A DNA stretch of 64,000 nucleotides from Rhodobiaceae bacterium UBA4490 (GCA_002389665.1 DGNO01000005.1:21258-85257), one strand, 5' to 3'. Counted from the stretch's first letter, positions 16,777 to 25,912 are shown. Program-made: numbers and translations. Notes: generated by a model from the sequence alone, not told the origin.

Positions 16777-17976
16777 TTACAGCCCCAGCACCGCTTTGGC
16801 CAGCACACCGCGCTGAATTTCGTTCGAGCCGCCATAGATCGTCGTGGCCCGCCCGAAGGCGTAATTGGAAAAGACCGTCACGGCGTGATCCGGCCCCACC
16901 GGTGCCTGCGAAACAAGACCGAGCAATTGATCCCGGTGGAAGGGCTGCGCATAAAAGGCGACAAGCTCCACGGCAAGCGTTTGCAGTTTCTGCGCAAGCT
17001 CCGAGCCGATGACTTTCAGAATCGAGGTTTCCGCGCCAAGCGTCTTTCCTGCGGCGGCTTCCGCCAGCTTGCGCAGGTTCGTGAATTCAAGGCTTGAAAG
17101 CTCGATCTCAAGTTCGGCGAGGCGGCGGCAAAAACCCTCGTCCTCGATCAGCGTCTTTCCGTCGCCGTCCCGTTCCTCGCCCGCCATTTTCTTCAGCTGG
17201 GCAATGCGGCGTTTGGATTCGGGCACGCCGGCAATTCCCGTACGCTCGTTCGCCAGCAGGAACTTCGCATAGGTCCAGCCTTTGTTTTCTTCGCCGACGA
17301 GGTTTTCCACCGGCACTTTCACGTCCGAGAAGAACACTTCATTGAGATGGTGCAGCCCATCGATCGTCACGATCGGGCGCACCTCGATGCCGGGGCTTTT
17401 CATATCGATCAGCAAAAAGGAAATACCTTCCTGCTGTTTGACGTTCTCATCGGTGCGCACCAGGCAGAAAATCCAGTCCGCTTCATGGGCGTATGACGTC
17501 CAGATCTTCTGGCCGTTGACGATGTAATGATCGCCCTCGCGCACGGCTTTCGTTTTCAACGAGGCAAGATCGGAGCCTGCGCCCGGTTCCGAATAGCCCT
17601 GGCACCACCACACATCGCCGGAAAGGATGCCGGGCAGGTGCCGGGCTTTCTGCGCATCATTGCCGAATGTGTAGATGACGGGGCCGACCATGGTCAGGCC
17701 GAAAGCCATGAGGCGCGGGGCGTTCGCCCGCGCGCATTCTTCCTGGAAGATATGTTTTTGTGTGACGTCCCAGCCCGTGCCGCCATGTTCTTCCGGCCAG
17801 CTAGGCGCCACCCAGCCTTTTTCATAAAGCGCGCGGTGCCATTTTTTCAGAAGCGGTTTTTCGATGCTCACCCCGACGGTCGGCGCATTGGCAATCTCCT
17901 CGGGCAGCGCTTCTTCGATAAAACGGCGTACCTCGGCGCGGAACTGCTGCGCGGCCTCGCTTTCCTTCAACTGCAT
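16777..17976 (-). CDS. Acyl-CoA dehydrogenase (FadE-like)
   Basis: 399 aa from the ATG at 17974-17976, which has AGGAGGGG upstream; the longer open frame to 19134 overlaps the histidine kinase gene and is rejected. The flavoenzyme motifs are present: FGNDAQKARHLPGILSGD, WCQGYSEPGAGSDLASL (FAD/substrate loop), NGQKIWTSYAHEADW, and the C-terminal IYGGSNEIQRGVLAKAVLGL. It carries out alpha,beta-dehydrogenation of acyl-CoA and passes electrons to ETF. The motif set resembles FadE17/FadE26-type enzymes used on branched or sterol-derived acyl chains, but that subclass is a guess. It is tail-to-tail with the acyl-CoA synthetase gene. Confidence 0.93.
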   Translation of the reverse strand: MQLKESEAAQQFRAEVRRFIEEALPEEIANAPTVGVSIEKPLLKKWHRALYEKGWVAPSWPEEHGGTGWDVTQKHIFQEECARANAPRLMAFGLTMVGPVIYTFGNDAQKARHLPGILSGDVWWCQGYSEPGAGSDLASLKTKAVREGDHYIVNGQKIWTSYAHEADWIFCLVRTDENVKQQEGISFLLIDMKSPGIEVRPIVTIDGLHHLNEVFFSDVKVPVENLVGEENKGWTYAKFLLANERTGIAGVPESKRRIAQLKKMAGEERDGDGKTLIEDEGFCRRLAELEIELSSLEFTNLRKLAEAAAGKTLGAETSILKVIGSELAQKLQTLAVELVAFYAQPFHRDQLLGLVSQAPVGPDHAVTVFSNYAFGRATTIYGGSNEIQRGVLAKAVLGL

Positions 17977-18042
17977 GGGCGTCCCCTCCTTGCTTCTTTT
18001 ACCCATTATTAACCCAGAAATCTTCCGTCTGCCCAGCGCGGG

Positions 18043-20493
18043 ATGAGGACAAGGGTTTGGAAAGCAAGCTTTCCTAGAGTGGGGCTCTATGCGCGGAACA
18101 GGGGATATGTCTTGCAGCGGCCGGCCGGAATTTTGAAGAAAATCAGCAATTTGATGCACGTGCCGGCGCGCGCCGCCACGGCGCTGCATTCGTCCGTTCT
18201 GGCCGTGTCGGTCAGCCTGACCATGCTGGCCTTGCTGCTTGCCGCGCTTTGGTGGAACCAGCTGCGCAATGAAGAAACTATTCGCCAGCATACGGGCCAG
18301 ATGCTCACCGCCTCCGGCAATATGAATGCCCGCACCGTCGATGCCTGGTTTGAGCGCCAGCGTGGCACGGTGCAAGGCTGGGCCCGGCTCGATGTGGTGG
18401 AAGGGCGCATCCGGAAAATGCTCACCGCGCCGCCCGCCGAGCGTGCAAAGCTTGAAAGCGAGCTGCGCGAATTGCTGGACGCGTTTTTGCCGCGCACGGG
18501 TTATACGGGCTATGCCTTTCTCGATGCCGAAGGGGGCGTTCTTCTCGCCTCCAACAATGAATGCGGCGCCCGCCTTTCCCGTATTCCCGCCGAAAGCCGG
18601 GAGCGGGTGCTGACCGGCAAGCCCGTGGTCGGTTTTCCCCGGTCGGGGCTTGCGCGGGTGGAGGGGCAAAAGTCCGCGCTCTTCTCCGCTGCGCCTATTT
18701 TGGGTCAAAGCGGTAAAACTATCGGTCTTCTGGCGCTTGCCATCGATCCGGCAGGTGATTTCACGCGCATGCTCCGCAACAGCCATTTCGGCGATAGCGG
18801 GGAAACTTATGCCGTCAATGCGCAAGGGATTATCGTCAGTGAAAGCCGTTTCGGCGCGCAGATCGGGCGGCGGGCAACGGCCGGCAAGCCGGTCAAGAGC
18901 AATGCCGCCGCCCTGCCGCTCAGCGCCCTCGCCGGGCGCATGGTAAGTGAGCGCCGGAACAGCGAAGAATTTACGCCCTATACCGATTACCGGGGGGTGG
19001 CAGTGATCGGGGTGGCCCGTTGGCTGGAGGAATCCGGCGTTGGTATTCTGACCGAGGTCGATGCCAAGGAGGCCTATAAGGCGATTGACTACACCCGCTG
19101 GCAGGCCGTGCTGCAAAGCGTGGTTCTCATTCAATTATACTGCATCCTGGCTGCGGTGATCTGGGGCGCGCGGCGCTTGATCGCACTGCGCGAGGAAAAG
19201 GCGCGTCAGTCCGAAAGCCGGATGAAAGATGCGATCGACGCCATGCCCGCCCCATTGCTGCTCTATGATGATGGGGACTGCCTGCTGGCCTTCAACAAGG
19301 CAGCGGAAATAGCGTTCGAACCGATCCCCGATTATCTGCGCCTCGGTAAGCCGCTTCAGGAAATGGTCTGGGAATCCTTTTCCACTGGCCGCCTCAGCGC
19401 GGGCGAGGGGCTCGATGCCGCCGCCTCCTATATCAAGGTTCAGGACTTTATCATGGGCCGGTTGGAGCAGGGCGGCGCCGTCGATCTTACCGCCTCGGAC
19501 GGGCGGAACTTCGAGGTTCAGCGGGTCGCAACGCAAGGCGGCACGGCCTTCATCTTCTTCGATGTGACGGACCGGATGCGCACGCAGGAGGAAATCCGCT
19601 CCATCAACACCGCGCTTGAAAAGCGGGTGCAGGAACGCACCTTGAAGCTGGAACGGGCGAATGAAGAACTGCAGGAGGCGAACGAAGAACTGCAGGACGC
19701 TCAGGCGCGCCTGGTGCAGCACGAGACCATGGCCTCGCTCGGCAGCATGGTGGCCGGCATCGCCCATGAGATCAACACGCCGCTCGGCGTCTGCGTGACG
19801 GCGGCCTCTCATTTCCGAGAAAGCGTGAACAAGCTTTACGGCCTTTTCGATGAAGGCATCATGACGCGCTCGGATTTCGCGAAGTTCCAGGAGCTCTCGC
19901 TGCGGACGATGGAAATTCTGGAGCGCAACCTTCACCGCGCTTCCCAGCTTGTGCGATCCTTTAAATCCGTTTCCGCCGATCAGATCCATGAAGAAATCCG
20001 CACCATCGATCTCGGCACGTATGTCGAGGAGGTGGCAACGACCCTCGAGCCCATGATGAAGAAGGGCGGCCACACGCTCAAAGTTTCGATCGAGGAAAGC
20101 GCGGAGCTTGAAACCTATCCCGGCGTCATCGCGCAGATCATTTCCAATCTGGTCGCCAATGCCGTTACCCATGGGTTCGATGAACGCGGCGGCCTTATCC
20201 GCATGTCTTTGAAAAATGGCGGGATTAATTCTCTGCGTCTCACGGTGGAAGATTCCGGCAAAGGCATTCCTCCCGACGTCGAAAAACGCATGTTCGAGCC
20301 TTTCTTCACCACCAAGCGCAAATCGGGCGGTACGGGGCTCGGCCTCAGCACGGTCTTCAATCTGGTGGTCAAGCAGCTCGGCGGGCGCATCGATTTCCGC
20401 CGTTCGGAACTGGGCGGCGCGCGGTTCGATATTTCCGTGCCGCTCGGCGCGCCGGGCGCGGTGGAAATTCACGGGCTTGAAGACAGTGCGTAA
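18043..20493 (+). CDS. Membrane sensor histidine kinase (CACHE-PAS-HisKA-HATPase)
   Basis: 816 aa if ATG 18043 is used; TTG 18112 (AGGGGA upstream) or ATG 18154 would remove 23-37 residues before the first membrane helix. A periplasmic CACHE-like sensor lies between helices at about 53-73 and 362-382. Then come a PAS-like domain, a long coiled coil (about 525-565), HisKA with GIAHEINTPLG (phospho-acceptor His about 575) and HATPase with NLVANAVTHG, DSGKGIPPD, EPFFTTK and GTGLGLS. All catalytic boxes are intact. No response regulator gene is adjacent, so it is an orphan kinase. CACHE domains sense small molecules such as amino acids or carboxylates. It is divergent from the acyl-CoA dehydrogenase gene. 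Confidence 0.9.
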   Translation: MRTRVWKASFPRVGLYARNRGYVLQRPAGILKKISNLMHVPARAATALHSSVLAVSVSLTMLALLLAALWWNQLRNEETIRQHTGQMLTASGNMNARTVDAWFERQRGTVQGWARLDVVEGRIRKMLTAPPAERAKLESELRELLDAFLPRTGYTGYAFLDAEGGVLLASNNECGARLSRIPAESRERVLTGKPVVGFPRSGLARVEGQKSALFSAAPILGQSGKTIGLLALAIDPAGDFTRMLRNSHFGDSGETYAVNAQGIIVSESRFGAQIGRRATAGKPVKSNAAALPLSALAGRMVSERRNSEEFTPYTDYRGVAVIGVARWLEESGVGILTEVDAKEAYKAIDYTRWQAVLQSVVLIQLYCILAAVIWGARRLIALREEKARQSESRMKDAIDAMPAPLLLYDDGDCLLAFNKAAEIAFEPIPDYLRLGKPLQEMVWESFSTGRLSAGEGLDAAASYIKVQDFIMGRLEQGGAVDLTASDGRNFEVQRVATQGGTAFIFFDVTDRMRTQEEIRSINTALEKRVQERTLKLERANEELQEANEELQDAQARLVQHETMASLGSMVAGIAHEINTPLGVCVTAASHFRESVNKLYGLFDEGIMTRSDFAKFQELSLRTMEILERNLHRASQLVRSFKSVSADQIHEEIRTIDLGTYVEEVATTLEPMMKKGGHTLKVSIEESAELETYPGVIAQIISNLVANAVTHGFDERGGLIRMSLKNGGINSLRLTVEDSGKGIPPDVEKRMFEPFFTTKRKSGGTGLGLSTVFNLVVKQLGGRIDFRRSELGGARFDISVPLGAPGAVEIHGLEDSA

Positions 20494-20502
20494 CCGGGCC
20501 GT

Positions 20503-21399
20503 TCAAGGGGATGCCCTGACGAGCCGGAAGCCGGTATAGCTGTTTCTGAAATCCGGCGGATCGCCCTGCCGGGCGGCAAGGCGCACGGGGCCCGGTATGT
20601 CCGTCCAGGAACCGCCGCGCCGCGTCCTGAGCCTGCAATCGGCTTCGGTATCCGCAAGGCTTTCCCGCCAGCAATCGCCCGTCCACTCCCAGACATTGCC
20701 CTGCATGTCGTAAAGCCCGAACCCGTTCGGGCGGAACGCGCCGGCGGGTGAGGTGTAGAGGTATCCATCAGTGCAGCGCTCGGCGACTTTCGCGGTTTTG
20801 TTCTTGGCGGTGAGGTCGTTGACATTGGCGTAAAGGCAAGCGCGGGCAGGATCATCCCCCCAGCTATTGAGGCCTTCCGCGCCGCCGCGCGCGGCATATT
20901 CCCATTCCGCCTCGCTCGGCAGGCGGTACCGCGCGCCCGTTTCCCGCCCGAGCCAGGCAGCATAAGCCTCCGCGTCTTCCGCCGAGACGCAGACGGCGGG
21001 ATGGCTGTCTTCTTGCGCAAAGCCCGGTGCCCGCCAGTTCGCCGCCGTATCCATGCGCCAGCCTTCTTCCGTCAGCGTCCAGCAGCCGGGCGCGGGAGCA
21101 TAGCCGCTCTCCCTGATAAAGACGGCATAAGCGCCGCGCGTCACCGGTATTTTGGCAAGCGCGAATGTTTCCACTTGGATCTCGCGCTGCGGGAACTCGC
21201 TTGGATCGGCGGCAGGATCGGCCGCCTCCGCGCCCATCAGAAAGCGCCCGGCTGGAAGTTCGGAAAAAGCGAAGGGTTCCGCCGCAAGTGCAGGCCCGGC
21301 GCTGAGGCAACCCAAGAAGAGCACACTTAGAAAGCGTGCCCGCCAGAGGATCGTTTCTCGCAAAAGCAGCGGTAAAAAATATGACATTATTTGTGTCAT
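20503..21399 (-). CDS. SUMF1/FGE-sulfatase-type domain protein, exported
   Basis: 298 aa with an N-terminal signal peptide (hydrophobic run ending GPALAAE, about residues 20-40); GAGG lies 8 nt before the ATG at 21399. The body matches the formylglycine-generating-enzyme fold: LPAGRFLMG, PVTRGAYAVF, RLPSEAEWEYAARGG, NVWEWTGD, RRGGSWTD and YTGFRLV. The copper-binding Cys pair of true FGE, expected in the last 40 residues, is missing (the segment reads RLAARQGDPPDFRNSYTGF). It is therefore unlikely to make formylglycine and may be a lectin-like or other SUMF1 relative. It is convergent with the histidine kinase gene, 9 bp apart, and divergent from the GST gene. Confidence 0.83.
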   Translation of the reverse strand: MTQIMSYFLPLLLRETILWRARFLSVLFLGCLSAGPALAAEPFAFSELPAGRFLMGAEAADPAADPSEFPQREIQVETFALAKIPVTRGAYAVFIRESGYAPAPGCWTLTEEGWRMDTAANWRAPGFAQEDSHPAVCVSAEDAEAYAAWLGRETGARYRLPSEAEWEYAARGGAEGLNSWGDDPARACLYANVNDLTAKNKTAKVAERCTDGYLYTSPAGAFRPNGFGLYDMQGNVWEWTGDCWRESLADTEADCRLRTRRGGSWTDIPGPVRLAARQGDPPDFRNSYTGFRLVRASP

Positions 21400-21475
21400 T
21401 ATGCTTGCCTCGCTCCTCCTTCCGGTGTTGAGTCGGAGAAATCATAAAGCCGGAATAAAGGGAGGGGATAACTCC

Positions 21476-22489
21476 ATGAGCTTTGAGGGATACCGTATCA
21501 TTGGCGGGCTGGGCTCGCCTTATTCCATGAAAATGCGCGCCATTTTCCGCTACCGGCGCATTCCTCACGTCTGGATCCAGCAAACCCCCGAAACGCGGGA
21601 AGAGACCGCAGGCATCCGCCCGCCCGTCATTCCCATCATCCAATATCCGGATGGCAGCTATCACAATGATTCAACGCCCATGATCTACGATCTGGAAGCG
21701 CGCCATGCGGGCCGCTCCGTCGTGCCGGAGGAAGAGGGCCAGGCCTTTCTCGCCCATCTGCTGGAAGACATGGCCGATGAATGGGCGACGAAAATGATGT
21801 TCCATTACCGCTGGTTCCGCGAGCGCGACCAGCGCCAGATGAGCGAATGGCTCGCTTACGATTCGCTGATGGGTAAGGGGCTCGACGGGATACGCGAATT
21901 CGCGGCTCTCTTCCGCGACCGTCAGGTAGGCCGCATGGCGCTTGTCGGCTGCACCGAAGCGAACCGGCCTTTGATCGAGGCGACTTGCACGGAAATTTTC
22001 TCTCTGCTCGATGCCCATGTCACCGAGGAGGCTTTCCTCTTTGGCGGGCGGCCGTCGCTTGCCGATTTCAGCTTCATGGGCCAGTTCTCCCAGCTCGCCG
22101 TCGATCCCACCCCGTGCGAGAAGATGCGGGCCGAGGCGCCTTATCTCTTCCGCTGGCTGATGCAGATGGACGATCTGAGCGGCTTTGAAGGCGGGCCCTG
22201 GCGCTCGCCGGAAAAACGCCTCTCTCATGCGGTGCTCGAATTGCTGCGCATGGCAGGCAGCGTTTATTTCCCCTTCTTGGAAGCCAATGCCAAGGCGGCG
22301 GAAGCGGGCGAGGAAACCTTCCGCTTCGAGGCGCTGGGCATGGGCTATGAGCAGGGCACGTTCCGCTATCAGGTCAAATGCCTGAGCGAGCTGCGCCGGC
22401 GCTATGCGGGCCTCAGCGAAGGTGCCCGTAAGCGCCTCGAGCCGGTGCTGGAGGAAACGGGCTGCCTTGCCCCGCTTACCCGCGCCTGA
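21476..22489 (+). CDS. Glutathione S-transferase family protein
   Basis: 337 aa from ATG 21476 with GGGAGGGG upstream. The thioredoxin-fold N-terminus shows LGSPYSMKMRAIFRYRRIPH (Ser/Tyr in the G-site position), a cis-Pro segment (VIPIIQYPDG) and NDSTPMIYDLEARH (the Glu/Asp-Ser glutathione contact). The helical domain has the FLFGGRPSLADFSFMGQ signature (the N-capping box). The length exceeds a normal GST (about 200-230 aa) by about 100 residues at the C-terminus, with a helical tail around 240-330. It probably conjugates or isomerises a lipid-like electrophile. It is followed by a nitronate monooxygenase gene 126 bp downstream. Confidence 0.85.
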   Translation: MSFEGYRIIGGLGSPYSMKMRAIFRYRRIPHVWIQQTPETREETAGIRPPVIPIIQYPDGSYHNDSTPMIYDLEARHAGRSVVPEEEGQAFLAHLLEDMADEWATKMMFHYRWFRERDQRQMSEWLAYDSLMGKGLDGIREFAALFRDRQVGRMALVGCTEANRPLIEATCTEIFSLLDAHVTEEAFLFGGRPSLADFSFMGQFSQLAVDPTPCEKMRAEAPYLFRWLMQMDDLSGFEGGPWRSPEKRLSHAVLELLRMAGSVYFPFLEANAKAAEAGEETFRFEALGMGYEQGTFRYQVKCLSELRRRYAGLSEGARKRLEPVLEETGCLAPLTRA

Positions 22490-22615
22490 ACCGCTGTTCA
22501 GCCCGAAGAGACGCGCCATGAACACACGGCTGTGAGTATTTGAGCCTTGCCGGGGCCTTCCCCGCGGGCTTAACTCCCGCCATCGCTATTCAAAAAAGAA
22601 AAGGGGAGGGTTCAG

Positions 22616-23554
22616 ATGAACCGTGTTCTTGCGCATCTGGGAACGAAATATCCGATCATTCAGGCGCCGATGGGCTGGATCGCCCGCTCGCAGCTTGCCT
22701 CCGCCGTTTGCGAGGCGGGCGCGCTCGGGGTGATCGAAACCTCGTCCGGTGAGACGGAGGTCTGCAAGGCCGAGATCGAGAAAATGAAAGAGCTGACGGA
22801 CAAGCCCTTCGGCGTCAATCTGCCCATCCTCTTTCTCAAAGACCGCGCGATGCTGGACTATGTCTGCAATTCCGGCATCAAATTCGTCACGACTTCCGCG
22901 GGCAGCCCGGCAAAATTCGTCGGCCCGCTGAAGGAAGCCGGTATCACCGTCTATCACGCGGTGCCGACGGTGGAAGCGGCGGTGAAATGCGCCGAGGCCG
23001 GTGTCGACGGGCTCGTTGTGGAAGGGGCCGAAGGCGGGGGCTTCAAGAACCCGGAAGAAGTCTCGACGCTTGTCCTTTTGCAGGCGGTGCGCCGCGCCGT
23101 CGATCTGCCGCTAGTCGCCGCCGGCGGCATCTGCGACGGCAAGGGCATGGCGGCGGCCTTCGCGCTGGGTGCAGAAGCGGTGCAAATGGGCACGCGGTTC
23201 GTCAGCGCGGCGGAAAGCCCGGTGCATGAGAACTACAAGAACGCCATCGTCGATGCGGCAACGACCGGCACTTACGTGCTGAACAAAAAGGCAAGCCCCT
23301 GCATCCGCGCGCTCAAAACCGAAAAGACCGCAAAGATCTACGAAGAAGGGCTGATGCCGCCCGATACGTTCGCGCGCATTCTCGATCTTTATTTCGGCGG
23401 GGATATGGAGGCAAGCGTCGGCCTTGCCGGGCAGACCTCCGGGCTCATCGATAGTGTCAAGCCCGCCCGCCAGATCATCGAGGAAACGGTGTCGGAGTTT
23501 TTCGAAATCACCGGCCGTCTCGGCCAGTGCGCTTCGGCCAAAACCTTCGGCTAG
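22616..23554 (+). CDS. Nitronate monooxygenase / NAD(P)H-dependent flavin oxidoreductase
   Basis: 312 aa, FMN-dependent TIM barrel, starting at an ATG with GGGGAGGG upstream. Features: YPIIQAPMGWIARSQLASAV at the N-terminus, PFGVNLPI, VTTSAGSPAKF, VEGAEGGGF, then VAAGGICDGKGMAAAFALGAEAVQMGTRF, the phosphate-binding part of the 2-nitropropane dioxygenase family. Members oxidise propionate-3-nitronate or act as enoyl-reductase-like (FabK) or quinone oxidoreductases. The family is clear but the substrate is not. It ends 3 bp from the convergent TetR stop. Confidence 0.9.
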   Translation: MNRVLAHLGTKYPIIQAPMGWIARSQLASAVCEAGALGVIETSSGETEVCKAEIEKMKELTDKPFGVNLPILFLKDRAMLDYVCNSGIKFVTTSAGSPAKFVGPLKEAGITVYHAVPTVEAAVKCAEAGVDGLVVEGAEGGGFKNPEEVSTLVLLQAVRRAVDLPLVAAGGICDGKGMAAAFALGAEAVQMGTRFVSAAESPVHENYKNAIVDAATTGTYVLNKKASPCIRALKTEKTAKIYEEGLMPPDTFARILDLYFGGDMEASVGLAGQTSGLIDSVKPARQIIEETVSEFFEITGRLGQCASAKTFG

Positions 23555-24246
23555 GCCGCACCGCTCCGCAGACCGGCAAGCACTGCGCGCACCGCTTGGT
23601 GTTTGACGGTCTGCGCATCGCCCCAGGGATATTCGGGAATGGTGATGAGGTTGAGCGCCACGCCCTGGAGCATGCAGAAAAGCACGTTCTGAATTTCGGC
23701 GGCGGGCCGTGCGGGCAGGCGGCCTGCTTTCTGGTCTTCCTCGATCAGCGTGCGCAAAATGTCGAAGCCGCGCAGCGCCTGTGACGTTTCAACGAAATAG
23801 CGGTCGCCCTCGCCCTGCAATTTATCCTCGATCAGAAAGATCGCGCGGTAATCATCCGCATGGGCAAGCCAGAAATCGACAAAGCCGAGAGACACCGCCT
23901 CAAGCTTTTCCTCCGGTGCCGCGCCGCCCGCGCAAGCGGCCAGATGCGCGCCCAGCGCCTGGAAAGTTTCTTCCCAGATGTGGCGCAGGAGTGCCCGCTT
24001 ACTTGCAAAGAGCGTGTAAAGCGCGGCGGGTGAGCAGCCGGCCAGTTCGGCGATCTTGCGCATGGAAACGCCGCCATAGCCTTCACGGGCAAAAAGCCCG
24101 CGCGCCGCCGCGATTACCCGCTGCCGGTCAGCGGCCAGCGCGTCGCTCGGGCGCTTCGGGCGCCCCCTCCCTGGTTTCGCTTGGCCTGACTTTGCTCGGC
24201 CTGGCTTGACCTGCCCTTGCGCTTTCTTGGCCTCGGTTGCCGCCAC
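23551..24246 (-). CDS. TetR/AcrR-family regulator with a basic Lys/Gly-rich N-terminal tail
   Basis: 231 aa from a proposed GTG at 24244-24246, with AAGGAAA upstream; the frame is open to 24471 but would then overlap the divergent amine oxidase gene. A 35-residue repeat-like tail rich in KPGRAK/SGQAK blocks precedes a TetR HTH (IAELAGCSPAALYTLFASKRALL). Such Lys/Pro/Ala tails often add non-specific DNA or RNA affinity. The C-terminal half is of the WHG type (ligand binding, dimerisation). The gap to the amine oxidase gene contains an AACGCGTT-centred palindrome, the likely operator. Confidence 0.85.
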   Translation of the reverse strand: MAATEAKKAQGQVKPGRAKSGQAKPGRGRPKRPSDALAADRQRVIAAARGLFAREGYGGVSMRKIAELAGCSPAALYTLFASKRALLRHIWEETFQALGAHLAACAGGAAPEEKLEAVSLGFVDFWLAHADDYRAIFLIEDKLQGEGDRYFVETSQALRGFDILRTLIEEDQKAGRLPARPAAEIQNVLFCMLQGVALNLITIPEYPWGDAQTVKHQAVRAVLAGLRSGAA

Positions 24247-24267
24247 GTCAGATTTTCCTTGATTTAA

Positions 24268-24281
24268 ATAAACGCGTTCAT
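24268..24281. promoter_or_regulatory. Candidate TetR operator (AACGCGTT palindrome)
   Basis: ATAAACGCGTTCAT is a 14-bp imperfect palindrome (one mismatched pair) centred on the perfect AACGCGTT. It lies between the TetR start (24246) and the amine oxidase start (24329). This is the classic place and size for a TetR-type autoregulatory operator. Confidence 0.5.
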
Positions 24282-24328
24282 AAAAATACCGGCAACGAGA
24301 TCCGAACGCAAAGAAAAAGGATGCCGGC

Positions 24329-25690
24329 ATGAGCGTGGAAAGCGGCGCGAAAGTGGATGTCATTATCGTGGGTGCCGGCCTTGCCGGGCTGAAAGCGGCA
24401 AGGGAGCTGCAGGCCGCCAGCAAGTCCTTCGTTATTTTGGAAGCGCGCGAGCGGGTGGGCGGTCGTTCCAAGCCCGGTGAGATTGCCGGCCAGCCGATCG
24501 ACCTCGGCGGCCAATGGGTTGGCCCTCAGCAAAAGCTGCTTTTGAAAGAAGCCGCCGAACTCGGCGTCGAGACCTATCCGCAATATGTCAAAGGCAAGAG
24601 CCTTGTGGGCATGGACGGCAAGGTGGAGGCTTATGCAGGCTCCGTCCCCAAACTGCCGCTCTTTGCGCTGCTCGAACTTGCGCGCATCGAAAAGCGCTGG
24701 GGCAGGGAGGCGGCTGCCCTGCCGCCCGGCGCACCTTGGGAAGCGCCGCGGGCCCATGAATGGGACAGCCAGACGCTCGAAACCTGGATCCGCAAAAACA
24801 TCCGCACCCACGGCGCCCAGGAATTCGCCCGCATCGTGGCGCGGGCCGTCTTCTGCGCCGAGCCCAATCAGCTTTCCTATCTTTTCTTCCTGGAATATCT
24901 GCGCCAGGGCCATGGGCTGGAGGTGCTGATCGGCACGGAAGGCGGCGCCCAGGAAGCCAAGTTCCGCGGCGGCGCCTGGCAGGTGCCGAAGCGCATGGCC
25001 GACCGGCTTGAGGACCGCATCGTTTATGAGGCGCCCGTGCGCGCCATCGAGCAGGATGAAAGCAGCATTAAGGCCCATACGGATAAAGGCAGCTTCGAGG
25101 CGGCCTTCCTCATTATGGCAGCGCCTCCCGTTCTGGCCGGGCGCATTCAGTACAACGCCCCGCTGCCCGCCAAGCGCGACGCGCTTCTTCAGCGCATGCC
25201 CATGGGCTCGGTCATCAAGATTCATGTCGCCTATGAAAAGCCCTTCTGGCGCGCGCGCGGCCTTAGCGGGTCGGTTGCCAGCAACGACCGTATGTTCAAT
25301 GTCGTCTTCGACCAGAGCCCGGAGGATGAAAGCCTCGGCATTCTTGTCGGCTTCATGGACGGGAATCATGCGGTGGAAATGAGCCAGCGGGGCGACAATG
25401 CCCGCCGCGAGCAGGCGATTACGGACCTCGTGCATTATTTCGGCAAGGAGGCGGGCGATCCCATTGCCTATATCGACCAGGACTGGACGGCGGAAGAATG
25501 GAGCCGGGGCTGCTATGTCGCCCATATGGCGCCGGGCGTCATGACCGTCTTCGGCGACATCATCCGCGAGCCTGCCGGGCGCATCCATTGGGCGGGCACG
25601 GAAACGGCGACCGAATGGGCGGGCTATCTCGACGGCGCGCTGCAATCCGGCATCCGGGCAGCGGGCGAGGTAAAGGCAAGGCTGGGTTAA
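24329..25690 (+). CDS. FAD-dependent amine oxidase (flavin monoamine oxidase family)
   Basis: 453 aa. The Rossmann fold DVIIVGAGLAGLKAARELQ and the LEARERVGGRSKPG stretch give the FAD-binding start, and LGGQWVGPQQ is the MAO-type second motif. The C-terminal IHWAGTETATEWAGYLDGAL is the FAD-contacting end of the family, with a conserved Trp/Glu. It oxidises amines to imines/aldehydes with hydrogen peroxide; substrates range from polyamines and tyramine to putrescine. SpeD-speE, 425 bp downstream, makes a polyamine link attractive, but the adjacent TetR gene implies a separate inducer. Start choice has AAAGGA at good spacing. Confidence 0.88.
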   Translation: MSVESGAKVDVIIVGAGLAGLKAARELQAASKSFVILEARERVGGRSKPGEIAGQPIDLGGQWVGPQQKLLLKEAAELGVETYPQYVKGKSLVGMDGKVEAYAGSVPKLPLFALLELARIEKRWGREAAALPPGAPWEAPRAHEWDSQTLETWIRKNIRTHGAQEFARIVARAVFCAEPNQLSYLFFLEYLRQGHGLEVLIGTEGGAQEAKFRGGAWQVPKRMADRLEDRIVYEAPVRAIEQDESSIKAHTDKGSFEAAFLIMAAPPVLAGRIQYNAPLPAKRDALLQRMPMGSVIKIHVAYEKPFWRARGLSGSVASNDRMFNVVFDQSPEDESLGILVGFMDGNHAVEMSQRGDNARREQAITDLVHYFGKEAGDPIAYIDQDWTAEEWSRGCYVAHMAPGVMTVFGDIIREPAGRIHWAGTETATEWAGYLDGALQSGIRAAGEVKARLG

Positions 25691-25771
25691 CCGTCGCCCG
25701 TCGCCAAGTGTTGCCGACCGGCATTCACGGCAAAAACTTGCCCCGCAGGCCCCTCATTTGCAGAACGGCAA

Positions 25772-25799
25772 TTGACACAGGTTGCGCGGGGTCTTAAAC
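25772..25799 (+). promoter_or_regulatory. Candidate sigma70 promoter of speDE
   Basis: A perfect TTGACA (25772-25777) is followed, after 16 nt, by TTAAAC (25794-25799). Transcription from about 25806 would give a 5' leader of about 310 nt before speD. No better promoter-like pair is visible nearer the gene. Confidence 0.45.
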
Positions 25800-25912
25800 G
25801 TCCCCTCGAACGCAATCGCACGTGCCCCTTGCCGCTATCGGTTACGTAACGACGTACGCGTCTCACTCAGCAATTTCTGGTTCCGCACAGGCGGGCTGGG
25901 TTCCGAGGGAGA

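Noticed and set aside
16777..19134. A single 785-codon open frame covering the acyl-CoA dehydrogenase
   Set aside because: The part beyond 17976 runs over the histidine kinase gene on the other strand and has a non-protein-like composition; AGGAGGGG supports the start at 17976.
23551..24471. A longer TetR start in front of 24246
   Set aside because: It would run over the divergent amine oxidase gene and its promoter; the GTG at 24246 has AAGGAAA upstream.
24278..25645. A long minus-strand frame opposite the amine oxidase gene
   Set aside because: The + strand product has full FAD motifs; the minus product has none.
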